DNA of 64,000 nucleotides, taken from positions 682,119 through 746,118 of the forward strand of contig JXTB01000083.1 in assembly GCA_002914805.1 (NCBI GenBank), read 5' to 3'. The notes beneath the pieces are model-generated. The model saw nothing but the letters and a program-made list of their open reading frames with translations, was not told the DNA's origin and did not search any database. The stretch's first letter is position 1. Every line of letters starts with the position of its first letter. This document shows positions 34,059 through 46,310 of the stretch, in pieces. Made by a program: the position numbers and the translations under genes. The DNA is from Parasponia andersonii (lineage: Eukaryota > Streptophyta > Magnoliopsida > Rosales > Cannabaceae).

Positions 34059-34585
34059 GGGCTAATGGCACAAATATTCCCTCACATAATAGATAATTTG
34101 GTCTTCAAAATTTTTTATTTCAAATAAAAATATGTTCTTGAATTTTTTTGATTTATAGTAATTTGATATTTGAATTGTTTAAATTATAATTTATTATTAA
34201 ATTTTTGATTAAAAATGTACGTGGTGTCATTTGAAAATATATTTAAAAAATAATTTAAAATTTTCAAGTACAAAAATATACGATGGCATAAAAGTTTTAT
34301 ATAAATTTGCCATTCAAAAAATATTAAAAAAATATAAAGAATGTATTTTCACTCTCTCGAAAACCTTTATTTAGTTTATTTTCTTTTAAATATCATTTTA
34401 GATACTACGACATGTTTTTCATGTGTGTTATTAGTTTGAAATTTAACAATAGATTATAATTTAAATAATCCAAAGACTAAATTACTACAAATCAGAAAGT
34501 TTGAAGACTTAATTGCCGCAATTGAAATTTTGAAGACTAAAGTGTTAAAAATTAGATAATTCAAGTACCATTTGTGCTATAACCC
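34059..34585. mobile_element. MITE with long terminal inverted repeats
   Basis: The left end GGGCTAATGGCACAAAT and the right end, read on the minus strand as GGGTTATAGCACAAAT, start a pairing that extends inward (for example TTTGGTCTTCAAAATTT against TTTAGTCTTCAAAATTT). The flanks ATTTTCGAT and ATTTTTCAA are partly alike, and about 9 bases would fit a Mutator-like target duplication. It has no coding capacity. Confidence 0.55.
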
Positions 34586-34700
34586 ATTTTTCAACATGTG
34601 TCATCTCTGGTCTCATTATTTTTCACAAAAAAGACAAGATCCAAGTCATTTTTCGGTCTATTAATTTTTTTTTTTTCATGTTGGTCACAATTTAAATTAG

Positions 34701-35120
34701 GTTATGTTTGGTAAAAAGGAAATTAAATAGGAGAGAAAGAAAACTTAGGAAGAAAAAAAATATATAGGATGAAAAAAATGCGTTTTCTCCATAATTGTTT
34801 GGTACGTAGAGAAGAAAGAAAATTAATTTATTTTAAAATGACTATTTAAAATTTTTATATTATTATTTTAAAATTTAATATGTGAGGATATATTAGTAAA
34901 TTAAACACTTTCATTAATTAAATTTCTTTTCCTTCTTCCCATTTTGGAGGGAAAAATTTTTGTGGGCTTCACTAATTATTTTTCTAGCTCTTTTTCCCTT
35001 ATTTTTTTTTTATTTTCTTTCCCTTTTCCTTCCTACCAAACAACTATATTTTCTTTTTCTTCCCACTTTTCCCTCTTCCACTTTCTTTCTTCTCTCTTTT
35101 CCTTTTTATCAAACATAGTC
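34701..35120. mobile_element. MITE with about 20-bp terminal inverted repeats
   Basis: The left end GTTATGTTTGGTAAAAAGGA pairs with the right end read on the minus strand, ACTATGTTTGATAAAAAGGA. The interior is pyrimidine-rich on one side and purine-rich on the other, non-coding, and typical of the abundant TATGTTTGG-type plant MITEs. The superfamily is not decided. Confidence 0.6.
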
Positions 35121-35892
35121 GGTCTAAGCTTTTGATATTGAAGTCTAATTAAAATTTTAAAATATTCGCGAATTGTAATTACTTTATGTAAATTATCTTC
35201 TATTATAATTAGCTTTTAAAACCTTTTTACTTTGATGTCAAGAGAAGTATCAATCAATTCGCGTTACAAGATTGCTTGAAGAGGTTGCACATATGTAAAA
35301 TAGTTATAAGTGCATATCTTAATATATTATATATAGTACTCCATGTATATGTATATATACACACATACACATATTTATATATATACACATGTATATATGA
35401 GTATGATAATGTTATGCTTGTATAGCAATTTCATTATTGGGGTTTGAATCTTGAAAACTACCAACCAGTACACTGACTTCTTCAGTCGCAAAAGGTTTGC
35501 AGTCTCTTTGAATTAATTTTGATTTTCAAGAAGTTTGCCGTGCTTAAGAAGGGGTCGAGCTTAACTACCTCGTGACACAACATAGTACACAAATCTACAT
35601 ATATAAATATAAACATAGATATTACTATTATATTCTACATTAACGAAAAGTAAAATAATTTCTTTTTTTTTTCTTATTCTAAATAAAGAAAAATTTCAAC
35701 CCATTGCAAAGACCGATGGTATGTGATACAATTACAAATATACATATGCATATAATATTTATGTGTATATATATACGCATTAATAGTAAAAAGAAATTGG
35801 CAAAAGGAGAGCGAAAAAAAACAAAGAGGACGAAAACTAGCACATCTTTGATTCCACAATTCTGACTGATCCATATATATATATATATATAT

Positions 35893-36131
35893 GGTTGCCA
35901 ATCCAATAGGTATTTTTTTTCTTTACCTATGGGTAGATATTTTTTTTTAGTCATTGGATCATCATCTAATGGTGATCCAATGACTATAATGAAGTGCATG
36001 AAAAAACGTGCATCATTAATGCTCTTTCTCTCTCTTGCTTTTTACAATAAAAAAATATGCATGCTAAATTTTGATTGGCCAAATTGATACCTATCCATAG
36101 GTAAAAAAAAAAATATCCACTGGATTGGTGC

Positions 36132-36132
<1 letters not shown>
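35893..36132. mobile_element. (TA)n-nested MITE, copy 1
   Basis: A 240-bp unit with termini GGTTGCCAATCCAATAGGTA and, on the opposite strand, GGCACCAATCCAGTGGATA. It lies between (TA)n tracts at about 35873-35892 and 36139-36168. An internal palindrome (TTGGATCATC...GGTGATCCAA) sits at about 35954-35985. It is non-coding; the open frames across it are repeat artefacts. Confidence 0.7.
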
Positions 36133-36169
<37 letters not shown>

Positions 36170-36392
36170 CATTTAAAAAAAAAAAATTGAATCAAATGTC
36201 CGTGCCAGTGCTTAGTTTGGGTAAAAAGGACTGATTTCCAAGAGAGACGTGTACTCTTCATTTTCAAGATTCTATGTTGATCTAATTATTCTAGATGTTT
36301 GAAGTAAGTTACATGCGGCTTGTTTCCTCACCGTAAACAACAAATTAATAATATTAATAATACGTAAGTGAAATAATATGTATATATATATA

Positions 36393-36625
36393 GGTTGTCA
36401 ATCCAATAGGTATTTTTTTATTTTACCTATGGGTAGATATTTTTGTTTTAGCCGTTGGATCATCATCTAATAGTGATCCAATGGTTATAATGAATTGCAT
36501 GAAAAAACGTGCATCATTAATGCTCTTTTTCTCTTATTTTTTACAATAAAAAAGTATACATACTAAATTTTTATTGGCCAAATTAATATCTATGAATAGG
36601 TCAAAAAAAATACCTACTAGATTGC
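36393..36625. mobile_element. (TA)n-nested MITE, copy 2
   Basis: It is the same family and orientation as 35893-36132, sharing ACCTATGGGTAGATATTTTT, the central TTGGATCATCATCTAATAG, and the block ACGTGCATCATTAATGCTCT. It is bounded by (TA)n on the left (36379-36391) and right (36626-36643). Confidence 0.7.
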
Positions 36626-36643
36626 TATATATATATATATATA

Positions 36644-36838
36644 GGTTACCAATCTAATAGATATTTTTTTTTTACTTATGGGTAAATATTTTTTTTTTTA
36701 ACCGGGTCCAATAGTTATAATAAAGTGCATGAAAAGACGTGTATTATTAATGTTCTTTCTCTCTTTTACTTTTTACAAAAAAAAAATGAACATGCTAAAT
36801 TTTCATTAGCCAAATTAATACTTATGCATAGGTAAAAA
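36644..36838. mobile_element. (TA)n-nested MITE, copy 3, more diverged
   Basis: It begins GGTTACCAATCTAATAG directly after the (TA)n tract that ends copy 2, so copies 2 and 3 are in tandem. The central palindrome is largely deleted and the right terminus is lost, running into TATATATTTATATA. Confidence 0.6.
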
Positions 36839-36859
36839 TATATATTTATATAAAAGTTA

Positions 36860-38600
36860 GATCTTCTTGGATGTTTCCTCCCAGTATTTGGTATCACTAG
36901 ATGTGTAGGAGACATTGCCAGTTTTAGGTACATTAATAGTTTCACATTCCCATAATTTTTATGCCAATTAATATTAAAATAATTAATTACTATAAAATAT
37001 TAAATATATATGTTACAGTTTTATATATAGAGTGTTTCCATTGTATGCTGACTAAACACACATGCTTAACAGCAACTATGACTAAAATCAATTAATCACA
37101 TCAACTGGTTGTTAATTTGTTAATCAAATTCCATATATAGGATTAATAACAAATTACGCTTTTTGTGATCGCGATATGCAGCCGAGAAGACCAACCACTA
37201 ATACAGTTACTTTGCTGAAACTTTCACGTTCGGTATGCAATTTTCAATTGAAGTTACAATAGGTATATAGAAATTTTAGTACACTGGTAAAGTAAATCTC
37301 ATTTTGGCTTTAATATTCTATGGTTTCCGTGTCCATTATAATATATATAAAGGTATGAATGAAAAATATGAATAATGAATTTATATATACAATTAGTGGT
37401 AGGGATATACTACGTACTAGTGTCTAGTGTATAGCTTATGATTATAATTATTTGATAATTAACGGGATGATATAACAGTACGGTTTAATATACGGGACAT
37501 GAATTAATTCGCAAATTGAATTGTCTCCATGTCTCAATCAAGTTGGTGGGGGCACCAACCTGTATTCAGTCNAGGTTTGAACTTTGACATGCGCGCATGC
37601 ATATTAATCTGGTAATTTGGAATCTAATATAGCTACATGCTCCTTGCTTGATAACGTGGTCTAGAGATGTTCATGACAAGAACTGTTGTAACATATTAAA
37701 TGAATATTTACAAATGTATAGCAATTGCTTAGAACCGGTCACTTCTTCATTAATTATCATTACAAATTGATTATATTAAGAAATCAGTAGTAAAACAAAC
37801 AATAAATAAAACCTACAAAAATAGATGGTATAAATATGATTATTTGACATGAATTAATATATAGTGTTCAGTTTGATATGAAATTAATTTTCTACCCTGA
37901 CGGAGGATATGATCAGTGTGCCGGATCAATGGTTTAATATATAATATATATTCCCTAATTTATTTGCGTAATTTACTAATTAAGTTCATGAACATTTCTT
38001 TTAAACTTCCTTAATTATATTTAATCCTCATTATATATATGTAGCCGAATAATTGAAGATATTGCGTCTCCAACAATTCTTCAATTAATTTACAATTAAA
38101 CTTTTGATCATGTGAACATTTAACCTTGTGAATTTTTTAGGTGAAATTTTGATGTTTTTCACAAATTTTTCCTTGGCAAATTCCAAATTAATTAACTTGA
38201 AATTATAGTCAATTTTTGTTTATGAAGATTAATTAATATCATATGTATAACTAATATATATAACAATTAACCTACAAAGGAAATATTAAGTACTTGAACT
38301 ATAGTACTTTGATTAATTCTCGCAAATCAATTGTTTTGTCCATATAATTTTATAATTAGTACGACTAGTACTATTCCGGGGTTTGAAAGCACAAAGAAAT
38401 TCAACCATCCCACTACCCATAATTTCAAAATTAAGTCCCCGAGTTGGAGGAAAGTTCCCATTCATAACGAACAAATTTCCACATTACCTAGCTATAATAT
38501 TATTAATACTGAAAATTAGAGAAATGGTCATGATAATTTCACTTTTGGGCCAAAGTAGCTTCTTCAATGATAATATTATTCCAATTCTCTCATCAAACAT
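36860..38600. other. intergenic region upstream of the FMO1-like gene
   Basis: AT-rich, with no gene seen. One ambiguous base (N) lies at 37572. Confidence 0.5.
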
Positions 38601-38614
38601 ATCAAAGTCTATTT

Positions 38615-38635
38615 CACGTGCTTCTTAGCTTGACC
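38615..38635 (+). promoter_or_regulatory. G-box and W-box of the FMO1-like promoter
   Basis: CACGTG at 38615-38620 (bZIP/bHLH site) is followed ten bases later by TTGACC at 38630-38635 (WRKY W-box core). Both are directly upstream of the TATA box and about 145-160 bases before the ATG. WRKY control would suit an immunity-induced FMO1; these are sequence matches only. Confidence 0.45.
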
Positions 38636-38651
38636 AAACGCATGCAGCTTC

Positions 38652-38659
38652 TATATAAA
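38652..38659 (+). promoter_or_regulatory. TATA box of the FMO1-like gene
   Basis: TATATAAA lies 118 bases before the ATG at 38777, placing transcription start near 38685 and giving a leader of about 90 bases. Confidence 0.6.
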
Positions 38660-38776
38660 CCCAACTTCTCAATATGCTTTAGCAAACCCAGATCAAAGAA
38701 AATCAAACTAATCTCATATCCAAACAGAGATTTTTTATTTTTTATTTTTAAGTCTAGCTTAATTAGGCTATAACAA

Positions 38777-41700
38777 ATGGCTCCTAGTTTCTCAAAAATT
38801 GCCATAATTGGAGCCGGGGTTAGCGGTATCGCCGCTGCCAAACAGCTTGCTCACCATGAACCCATAGTTTTTGAGGCTAGCGACTCCATTGGAGGGGTGT
38901 GGAGCCATTGCTCTTACGGCTCCACCAGGCTCCAATCCGCTCGCCGCGACTACGAGTTCTCCGATTTCCCTTGGCCTGACAGAGAGGACTCCGGTTTTCC
39001 TTCCCACCTTGAGGTGTTGGACTACCTGACCTCTTACGCCCGCCACTTTGACGTGCTCAAGCGTGTGAGGTTCAATTCTAAGGTGGTGGAACTCCGCTTC
39101 TTCGGCAGCGGCGGCGAAGGAGAAATGGCCAGTCTCGGTGCAAGACCTGGCGAATACGGCAGCCTCCTTTCGGGTCGGCCCGTTTGGGAAGTTGCTGTCC
39201 AAACCAACAATTCGGAGAATATTCAGGTTGCTATCTTTTTCGCATTAATGATATCAAACTTTATACAAATAGCTAGCTAGGGTTTAAAAAAAAAAAAAAG
39301 AAGCGCATAAGTTAAATTCGTTCACAACTAAAAACGAAGCGTGAAAATAATATTGATCTTATGATTTTATTACGATCGTGTGATCATATATATATATATA
39401 TATATATTATATATTGGGCATGAATTGGCGGCATATTATAAATATTTTTTACATTTATGCATATAAAGTTACATTACATAGCTTTTTGAAGCACAATCTA
39501 TATATCATAATATTGACACACAGTCATTAATCTAAAAGAATATGCAAATTAACTAATCCAAGATAATATTATTAGCTTAAATATACGTAGTATATAAGGG
39601 AGCTCCTGCATGCATATATAATTTTCACTAACATAATTAGATTTTTTTCTATATGGTACTTTATACAATTCTGTTTCTATTATATATATGTGTAAATACA
39701 TGTAGATTAGTATCTTGGAATGGAAGGTCATGAGCATATATGTGTATCTATTGACTATACATGCATTTGCATGTGTTTTGAGTTTTATTAATTTGTCTGC
39801 ATATTGTTTTTCTAATATTGATTTAATTTTTAATTTCAGTTGTACGCGTTCGACTTTGTGGTGGTTTGCATTGGAAAGTACGGAGACGTACCAATAATTC
39901 CAGTGTTCCCAGAAAAGAAGGGTCCTGAAATATTTGAAGGCCAAGTTTTGCATACAATTGATTATTGCAAGCTTGACAAGGATGCTGCTTCTGATTTGCT
40001 AAAGGATAAGAAGGTTGCCGTCATTGGCTACAAGAAATCTGCTATCGACTTAGCTTTGGAGTGCGCTCAGGCAAACCAAGGTAAATTTATTTTTATTTTT
40101 ATTTTTTTGGAAAAAAACCAAGTTAATTGATCGTATAGACTTATATATATATATATATATATACATATATACACACACATATTATATATATATATGGAGA
40201 AATGTTAGACAACAGATAAATCTGTTGAATCAGGGCTATCTATTTTTCTGTACGTAGCCAACATGAGTACACCGAACGTGGGATGCCCATGTTAATATAT
40301 TTTCTTTGATAATTATGTATATTAAACGATATATATATCTATCTCTCAAAAAAAAAAACTATATATATATTTTCATAGAACTTATCAATACTCTATTGAG
40401 AAAATTAAATATTGATCATATCAAGCAAAACTAAATCTAGCTAATTCCCGAGTCCGTTAATAGTAATTGATCATTTTGGCATTGATCATGTTAGATTTGT
40501 TATGCATTGGAGTTTTGAGAGTTATTTTTGATAAAATTGTTTTCTTCTTTCTATGTCCTCATTGAACTTTTTTTTCACTTTTTCCTTTTTGTGTTTGATA
40601 TTTCCCTTTTAATGCATGAAAATCTTACTAGTATAGTGGATAAATTTCTTATTAGTTTCCATGTGGTTTCTGGGGCATTTTCAGGTTTTTATTATAATAC
40701 TGCTTTCTTCTTGTTGTGCCAAAAGAAAGATATTCAATTTTTTTCCCCATGTAGGTTTCTTATTTGTGGTGTAGGCATGGGTTCTGACATCATCACTTTT
40801 TTCCTTTTTCATAAAATGGTTCTGATCTCTTTTTTCCTTTTTCATAAAATGGTTCTGATCTTTAGACTTTCATTAAATATTTTTGTGGAAAAAAAAAAAG
40901 AAAAGGAAAAATGGACTAATATAACTTCCGGAAAAAAAATAAGAAAATGGCAAAATAAGAAAATACAAAAGGAATGACCATGCAGCCGTTCTTATTTTCC
41001 ACGTTATTTGGTTGGAATTATTTGCATGTCTTTGTTTTTAAACTTCATATTATCACATAGTCAAATTCATGTTATTAAGCATGAATAAAGCGACGCATTT
41101 GATACTTGAATTATAGAATTATAGTCATATGCATGTTATTAACTATAAATAGAGATATTATTTTATAACTAAATCATTGATGAGTACGAAATTAACGTAG
41201 ATTTTCCATGATATTTTTACGCTGATTTTATAATACTTATGTTAGCGCCTCTCTAAAAACAATTGTTCAAACCAGGAATTAAGATATGGATGGGTTTTTG
41301 ACTAACATCAAGATTGCCCACGTTTTATCAACTATTCTAAATCCATGAAGAGCCAAGAATTCCACAGCATGCATCATATTTGACTCGAGAAAATTTCGAT
41401 AATAAGTGCTAAGAAGATACATATAGAAGGCAAAACAAGTTCTGATTTTGCCACATCACTCGTAGAAGAAAAAAGTACAATCATAATATAATTATTCTTT
41501 ATTCGCAGTTAGTTCACAATTCACAAGAAAAGGACTCTTGTTTTGTCCACGTAGTTGGCCTCCTTGGAAAACTTTCAAATATTTCTCATTTTATAAATAT
41601 TTATCAAATTTTGAGTCAAAAAGTCAAATGATGTGACTAGAATATTCACATCCAAGCATTTAAGTATTCTTCTTATACTAATTTGGTCTGGTAAAAAAAT

Positions 41701-43163
41701 TGCCACGTCAAAAAAAAAAAAGAGTTTTGTCTACTTTTCAAAAAAAAAAAAAAGAGTTTTGTCTAGTTATGACATTGCCATATCAAACAGAAAACATTGA
41801 AAAGTTGCTGTGCATAGGACCAGAAAATAAAAATATGGTTTCAGGACGAGCAAAGTAAATAAACATAAACTTACCTAAGCCCTAATACGTCCTAATTAAG
41901 CAATATTGAGGGTTCATTATTTCAACATGTTTCCACACTTTGTGTGTACATGATTCTGTCACATTTTTCTAATCGTTGTTTCAGTTCTTTAAGTTGGTAA
42001 TGAATAATAAAATGGCTTTGAGTTAAGGCTTTTTCTAGTCTAAAATATTTGCTTATGAAGCTGACCTTGGTGGGGTTTTGTGTGAACTTTTTTAATACTC
42101 AAAAGGACCTGAAGGAAAACCATGTACCATGGTAGTAAGGACTCTGCATTGGACAGTTCCCCATTACTGGGTTTGGGGCTTGCCATTTTTCCTCTTCTAT
42201 TCCACAAGGTCTTCACAGTTCCTCCATGAAAGACCCAACCAGAACTTCCTCAAGGTCCTCCTTTGCTCCCTCTTCTCTCCATTAGTGGTAAGTTAATCAA
42301 TTCCCCCGAACAAAATTTTAGCCACTAATTTGTCGAAGTTCATATTAATCTTATATTGAGTGACAAAATCTTGACACAGAAGCAAGCAGTTTCGAAGTTT
42401 ATCGAATCTTATCTGTTGCATAAGCTTCCTTTGGAGAAGTATGGACTGAAACCAGATCACCCTTTTGTGGAAGACTATGCATCTTGCCAGATGGCCATTA
42501 TGCCAGAGAACTTCTTCTCTGAAGCTGATAAGGGAAAGATTGAGTTCAAAAGATCATCAAAATGGTGGTTCTGGGAAAAAGGAATCGAATTTGATGACAA
42601 CTCGAAGATTGAAGCTGATGTTGTAGTTCTTGCAACAGGTTATGATGGGAAGAAAAAGCTCAAAGCTATCATGCCAGAGCCCTTTCGAAGCTTGTTGGAG
42701 TATCCATCTGGTCTTATGCCATTATACAGGTAAGAAAGCTTAGTAAATCTTTGAATACTGATATTTGTCATTATATATTATTACTATCTAAGATTGATAT
42801 TTATCTTGATTTTCTTTCTGGAACAGGGGTACTATCCATCCTTTGATTCCAAACATGGGATTTGTGGGCTATGTTGAGAGCGTTTCGAACCTGCATTCGT
42901 CCGAACTGCGTTCCATATGGCTGGCTCGACTGGTAGACGACAAATTTAAGCTACCGGGGGTGGCCAAAATGCTTGAACGAACACTTAAGGAGGTGGAAGT
43001 TATGAAGAGAACCACCAGGTTCTACAAGAGGAACTGCATTTCTACTTATAGCATTAATCACAGTGATGAAATATGCGAGGAAATGGGATGGACAGCTTGG
43101 AGGAAGAAGACCTGGTTGTCTGAAGCATTTAGCCCATATGGTAGTCAAGACTATCTGAACTAA
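38777..43163 (+). CDS. FMO1: flavin-containing monooxygenase, FMO1-like
   Basis: Five exons join in frame into 519 residues: 38777-39226, 39840-40080, 42106-42287, 42380-42729, 42827-43163. All introns are GT-AG. The FAD motif GAGVSG is at residues 12-17, the FMO signature FEGQVLH at 182-188, the NADP-region motif GYKKSA at 213-218, and LATGYD near 375-380. The C-terminus ends FSPYGSQDYLN, as in Arabidopsis FMO1 (about 530 aa). FMOs use NADPH, O2 and FAD to oxygenate N or S atoms; FMO1 N-hydroxylates pipecolic acid to N-hydroxypipecolic acid in systemic acquired resistance. Orthology is inferred from high similarity over the whole length and the RBOHE neighbour. Intron 2 is 2.0 kb. The conserved Gln-Trp at the exon 1-2 junction is Gln-Leu here. 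Confidence 0.93.
40801..40860 (+). repeat. 33-bp period duplication in FMO1-like intron 2
   Basis: TTCCTTTTTCATAAAATGG followed by TTCTGATC occurs at 40801-40827 and again at 40834-40860. It lies in the 2-kb second intron, which also holds a (TA)n tract near 40144-40165. The long open frame across this intron is not coding. Confidence 0.8.
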
Positions 43164-43902
43164 GACTGAAGTTAGTGATAAAATACGTTTTAAAGCATCT
43201 GAAGCATAAGGAGTTTCTGCTTAAGCTAAGCTTATTATGTAACTAAGCAAAAAAAAAAAAAATGAGGAAGAGGAAGAAAAATAAAATGTAGGGAAAGTAA
43301 ATGCATATATAATGTATCTAATAATTCATAATCATTAAAATATATTTATCTACATCTTAATAATATTGACGTGTTACTCATTAAAAAAAAAAAAAATCTT
43401 GACTCTGATTGACTTCAGCACAAGAAGCAGGGGGAAATTGACAGAACTCGGCTACTTCAAGATTTGTCAACTGAATATTATGCGATATGACCTCATGGTC
43501 GGCAATACTAGTTAACATAGGCAAATAGGACCACTTAAAAAGACCAAAAGAGATATCATAGGTTATAATCCTACATAGCAAGATGCAACTCATTTGGACA
43601 GAGTTCTGCTGGCTGCCAAATTATTAATTGAGACTTTTCCTTTGAGGACAAAAACAATGACATCTAAACCAGTAGAGCAACATGTCTGTTTTTTTCCTTT
43701 TTCCTTTTTGTTACTGATGAATTAATCAACAGTCAGCAGCATAGCAATACATAGCGCATAAAATGGTTGCCTATATTCACTTAAGGAAGGTTCAAACATT
43801 AATAGCTCTAGCTTTAGATGTGAAGAAATTACAGTCATACATACAGAAGTGCTTGTCTAAATCAATGACAAAACGATGTACGGCTAAAAGATACAAGAGG
43901 TT
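43164..43902. other. intergenic region between convergent genes
   Basis: 3' flanks of the FMO1-like gene (plus) and peroxiredoxin Q (minus). A-rich tracts occur at 43247-43261 and 43383-43396. No gene is seen. Both polyadenylation regions must lie within these 740 bases. Confidence 0.5.
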
Positions 43903-45590
43903 TCAAATGCCTTTAAGTATTTTGAGGGTCTCATCAATGTGCTTTTCAGGTTGGAACTGGTTGTTGTAGATGAGTTGGACAACCCCATTCTTGTCAAGAA
44001 CGTAAGTCTCTCTCCCTGGCAATGCTCCAAACAGATCCCCTGGTACTCCCCATTCTTTCCTCACCTTGTTACCTTCGTCAGCTAGCAATGTGAATGGAAG
44101 TCTATATTTCTTTGCGAATGCCTATATACACGGCATATATTTTTGCCATCAGAATTCAAGTATGAGTAGCTAGTATTGTATGACAAGTTTGAACTGCACA
44201 TAGTCAGAAGATTATGCAGCTAACATCAAGACTTGTACTTTCCGATCAAACTCCGTAGTTTTGAGCCCAGAAAAAACATTTTTACGTACTAATATAAGAC
44301 TTTATACTCTTCAAATAATCAAAAGCCAACGTGTTGATATACCTTCTAGAAAAAATAACCAATTCCAGTTCTAGTAGCACGCGTTCTGACTTGCATATTT
44401 AGTTTCAGTACGTAGTACACTAAAACTTAGCTCAATCAAATTTGCAGGCATTAATTACATTCATGGCTGCTATAAAGAGTCACATATTCAGTAACCATAT
44501 GCTGGTCTTCACAGTCATGCACAGGTAAAGGAACAGTGCTTAACCAAAGTAACATCACTAGATATAATGTACGTAATAAGTTCATACCATTTGAGGTAAA
44601 CGGTAGAATTGTTTTAACAGATTTAGGCTGCGATATGTAGAATTTTTTGCACTTTTAGAAGTTCAAACATCGTCATAGCAATCCTTTATGTTTTTTCTTA
44701 TAGTTCTCCAAAAATGACAAAGAAAATCAAGTTGATTCAGTTAAACTTTTCACATTACCTTGTGTGAGGATACATCATCACCACTAATACCAATAACCTC
44801 TGCTCCAGCTTTCTTAAACTTCTCATAAGAATCCCTGAAAGCACAAGCCTGAGGAGAATATCAATTGGTCAGACTCTGCTCCACTTAAAGGCACCATCAT
44901 TATGCCACGGCAATAATTTTCACTAAATGAAAGTGTAGATTCTAGCCTGACACTAACGTTAAAATTAAGGTTCTATGACAAAGCATAGTAATTGATACAC
45001 TTTTCAGGCAATCAATTTCATTGGGAACAAAATATTTTGGTGCTCAAAACTATATTGAGGTTATTATGTATAAACAAAATTGGAAGTTAGGCACTTAAAA
45101 CTCACAAGGGTACAAATGTAAAAATCTAAGAGCACCTGTTTAGTGCAGCCGGGGGTCTCATCAGCAGGGTAAAAATAGACAATCACAGGCTTCCCTTTGA
45201 ATTTGGAAAGACTCACACTCTTTCCATCCTGATCTTTCAATGTAAAGGGTGGTGGTGCCGTACCGTTTTTCACCTTAAGTACAAAACCAAAAACCCATCA
45301 TTCATTTTTAATCACAGGAAAAAAAAAGAGTAAAGAAAACCCATCAGAGAAACACAAGTCACAACCTAGAATATGCAAAAATAAGGGCAATGTACCTTAG
45401 CAAAAACGACATTCTTGGCTGAAGAAGAACATGGGATTGTGGTAGAAGAAGAATACGAGAGCCTGGTACCGTAAAATTGAGAGTGAGACGATTTGGAGAA
45501 TACTTTGAGGCTTTGGGAAAATGGGTCTTTACGAGTTTGGGGAGGAAGTACGGGAGGGAGAGAGTGCTTAGGAAGAGAAAGTGAAGCCAT
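43903..45590 (-). CDS. PRXQ: peroxiredoxin Q, chloroplast precursor
   Basis: Four exons on the minus strand give 213 residues: 45590-45396, 45273-45136, 44848-44759, 44121-43903. All junctions are GT-AG and phase 0. Exon 1 (65 residues) is Ser-rich and basic, as expected for a plastid transit peptide. The mature part starts near KNGTAPPPFTL. The peroxidatic Cys lies in TPGCTKQ (residue 108) and the resolving Cys five residues on (ACAF, residue 113), the arrangement that defines PrxQ/BCP. The protein reduces H2O2 and alkyl hydroperoxides using thioredoxin, near thylakoids in plants. GVPGDLFGALPGRETYVLDK and LIYNNQFQPEKH are the usual C-terminal blocks. Arabidopsis PRXQ is 216 aa. It is convergent with the FMO1-like gene. 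Confidence 0.95.
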
Positions 45591-46310
45591 GAGTGAGAGA
45601 GATAAGGTAGTGTTTGGTTTTGGGTTGAAAGAAAAAGAGTAGAAGAAACAAATGTATATTCCTAGTTTGTTTAGTGCTACTAGTTTCTGATTTTAATCAC
45701 ATTATGCTGGAGAAGAGAGTGGTCACTAGAGAAAGATAAGGATGGGGACAAGGGGAGCTGTTGGGTGTTGGGAAGAAGAAGATGTGGATTTAGATTGGCT
45801 TTTTTGTGTGTGGACGATTTCTGACCCCATGCTCCAATTGCATGGCTTTTGCCTCTATTTGCTTTGGGGGTTGATAGCGTAAAGTAAAGTCTTTTATTTA
45901 ATTTTATTTCTAAAGACAACCTTTTTTTTTTCAATAACTTATAAAAATTAATTTTTTAATTAAAAATATGTATTTTAATAAGTACTATATCTAAGAAATA
46001 AAATAGTAACAAAAATAACTCTTTATTTTTTTTTTTTCGAATTGAAATAACTCTTTCAATTTAGTTTAAGATATTGACTGAATAGTCTTTATATAGTAAA
46101 TGTTTTTTTTTTTAAATTTTTAGCTTCAAAGTAAACTCTTATATTGAATTAAATTTTATAATCTGTGATGATTATTATTTTCTTTTTTCTTTTTTTTCTT
46201 TTTTCATGTTATGAGTGTTGCTTGACAGAGTAAAGATCGGCTTAAAAGTCCTTTCATTTTTTCAAAAGACTAAAAGAGGAGAACAACGAAGAGAACTAAG
46301 TTTAACGGGA
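45591..46310. other. upstream region of peroxiredoxin Q
   Basis: Promoter side of PRXQ. The minus-strand open frame at 45680-45934 has no family features. No clear TATA box; the nearest is a weak AATATACAT about 70 bases upstream of the ATG. Confidence 0.4.

Noticed and set aside
35679..36172. Several minus-strand open frames rich in Ile and Tyr
   Set aside because: They are produced by TA microsatellites and MITE sequence.
38792..39202. 136-codon minus-strand open frame
   Set aside because: Antisense shadow of FMO1-like exon 1, which carries the GAGVSG motif on the plus strand.
40528..40977. 149-codon open frame in FMO1-like intron 2
   Set aside because: Low-complexity Phe/Leu/Lys sequence inside a well-defined intron, including a tandem duplication.
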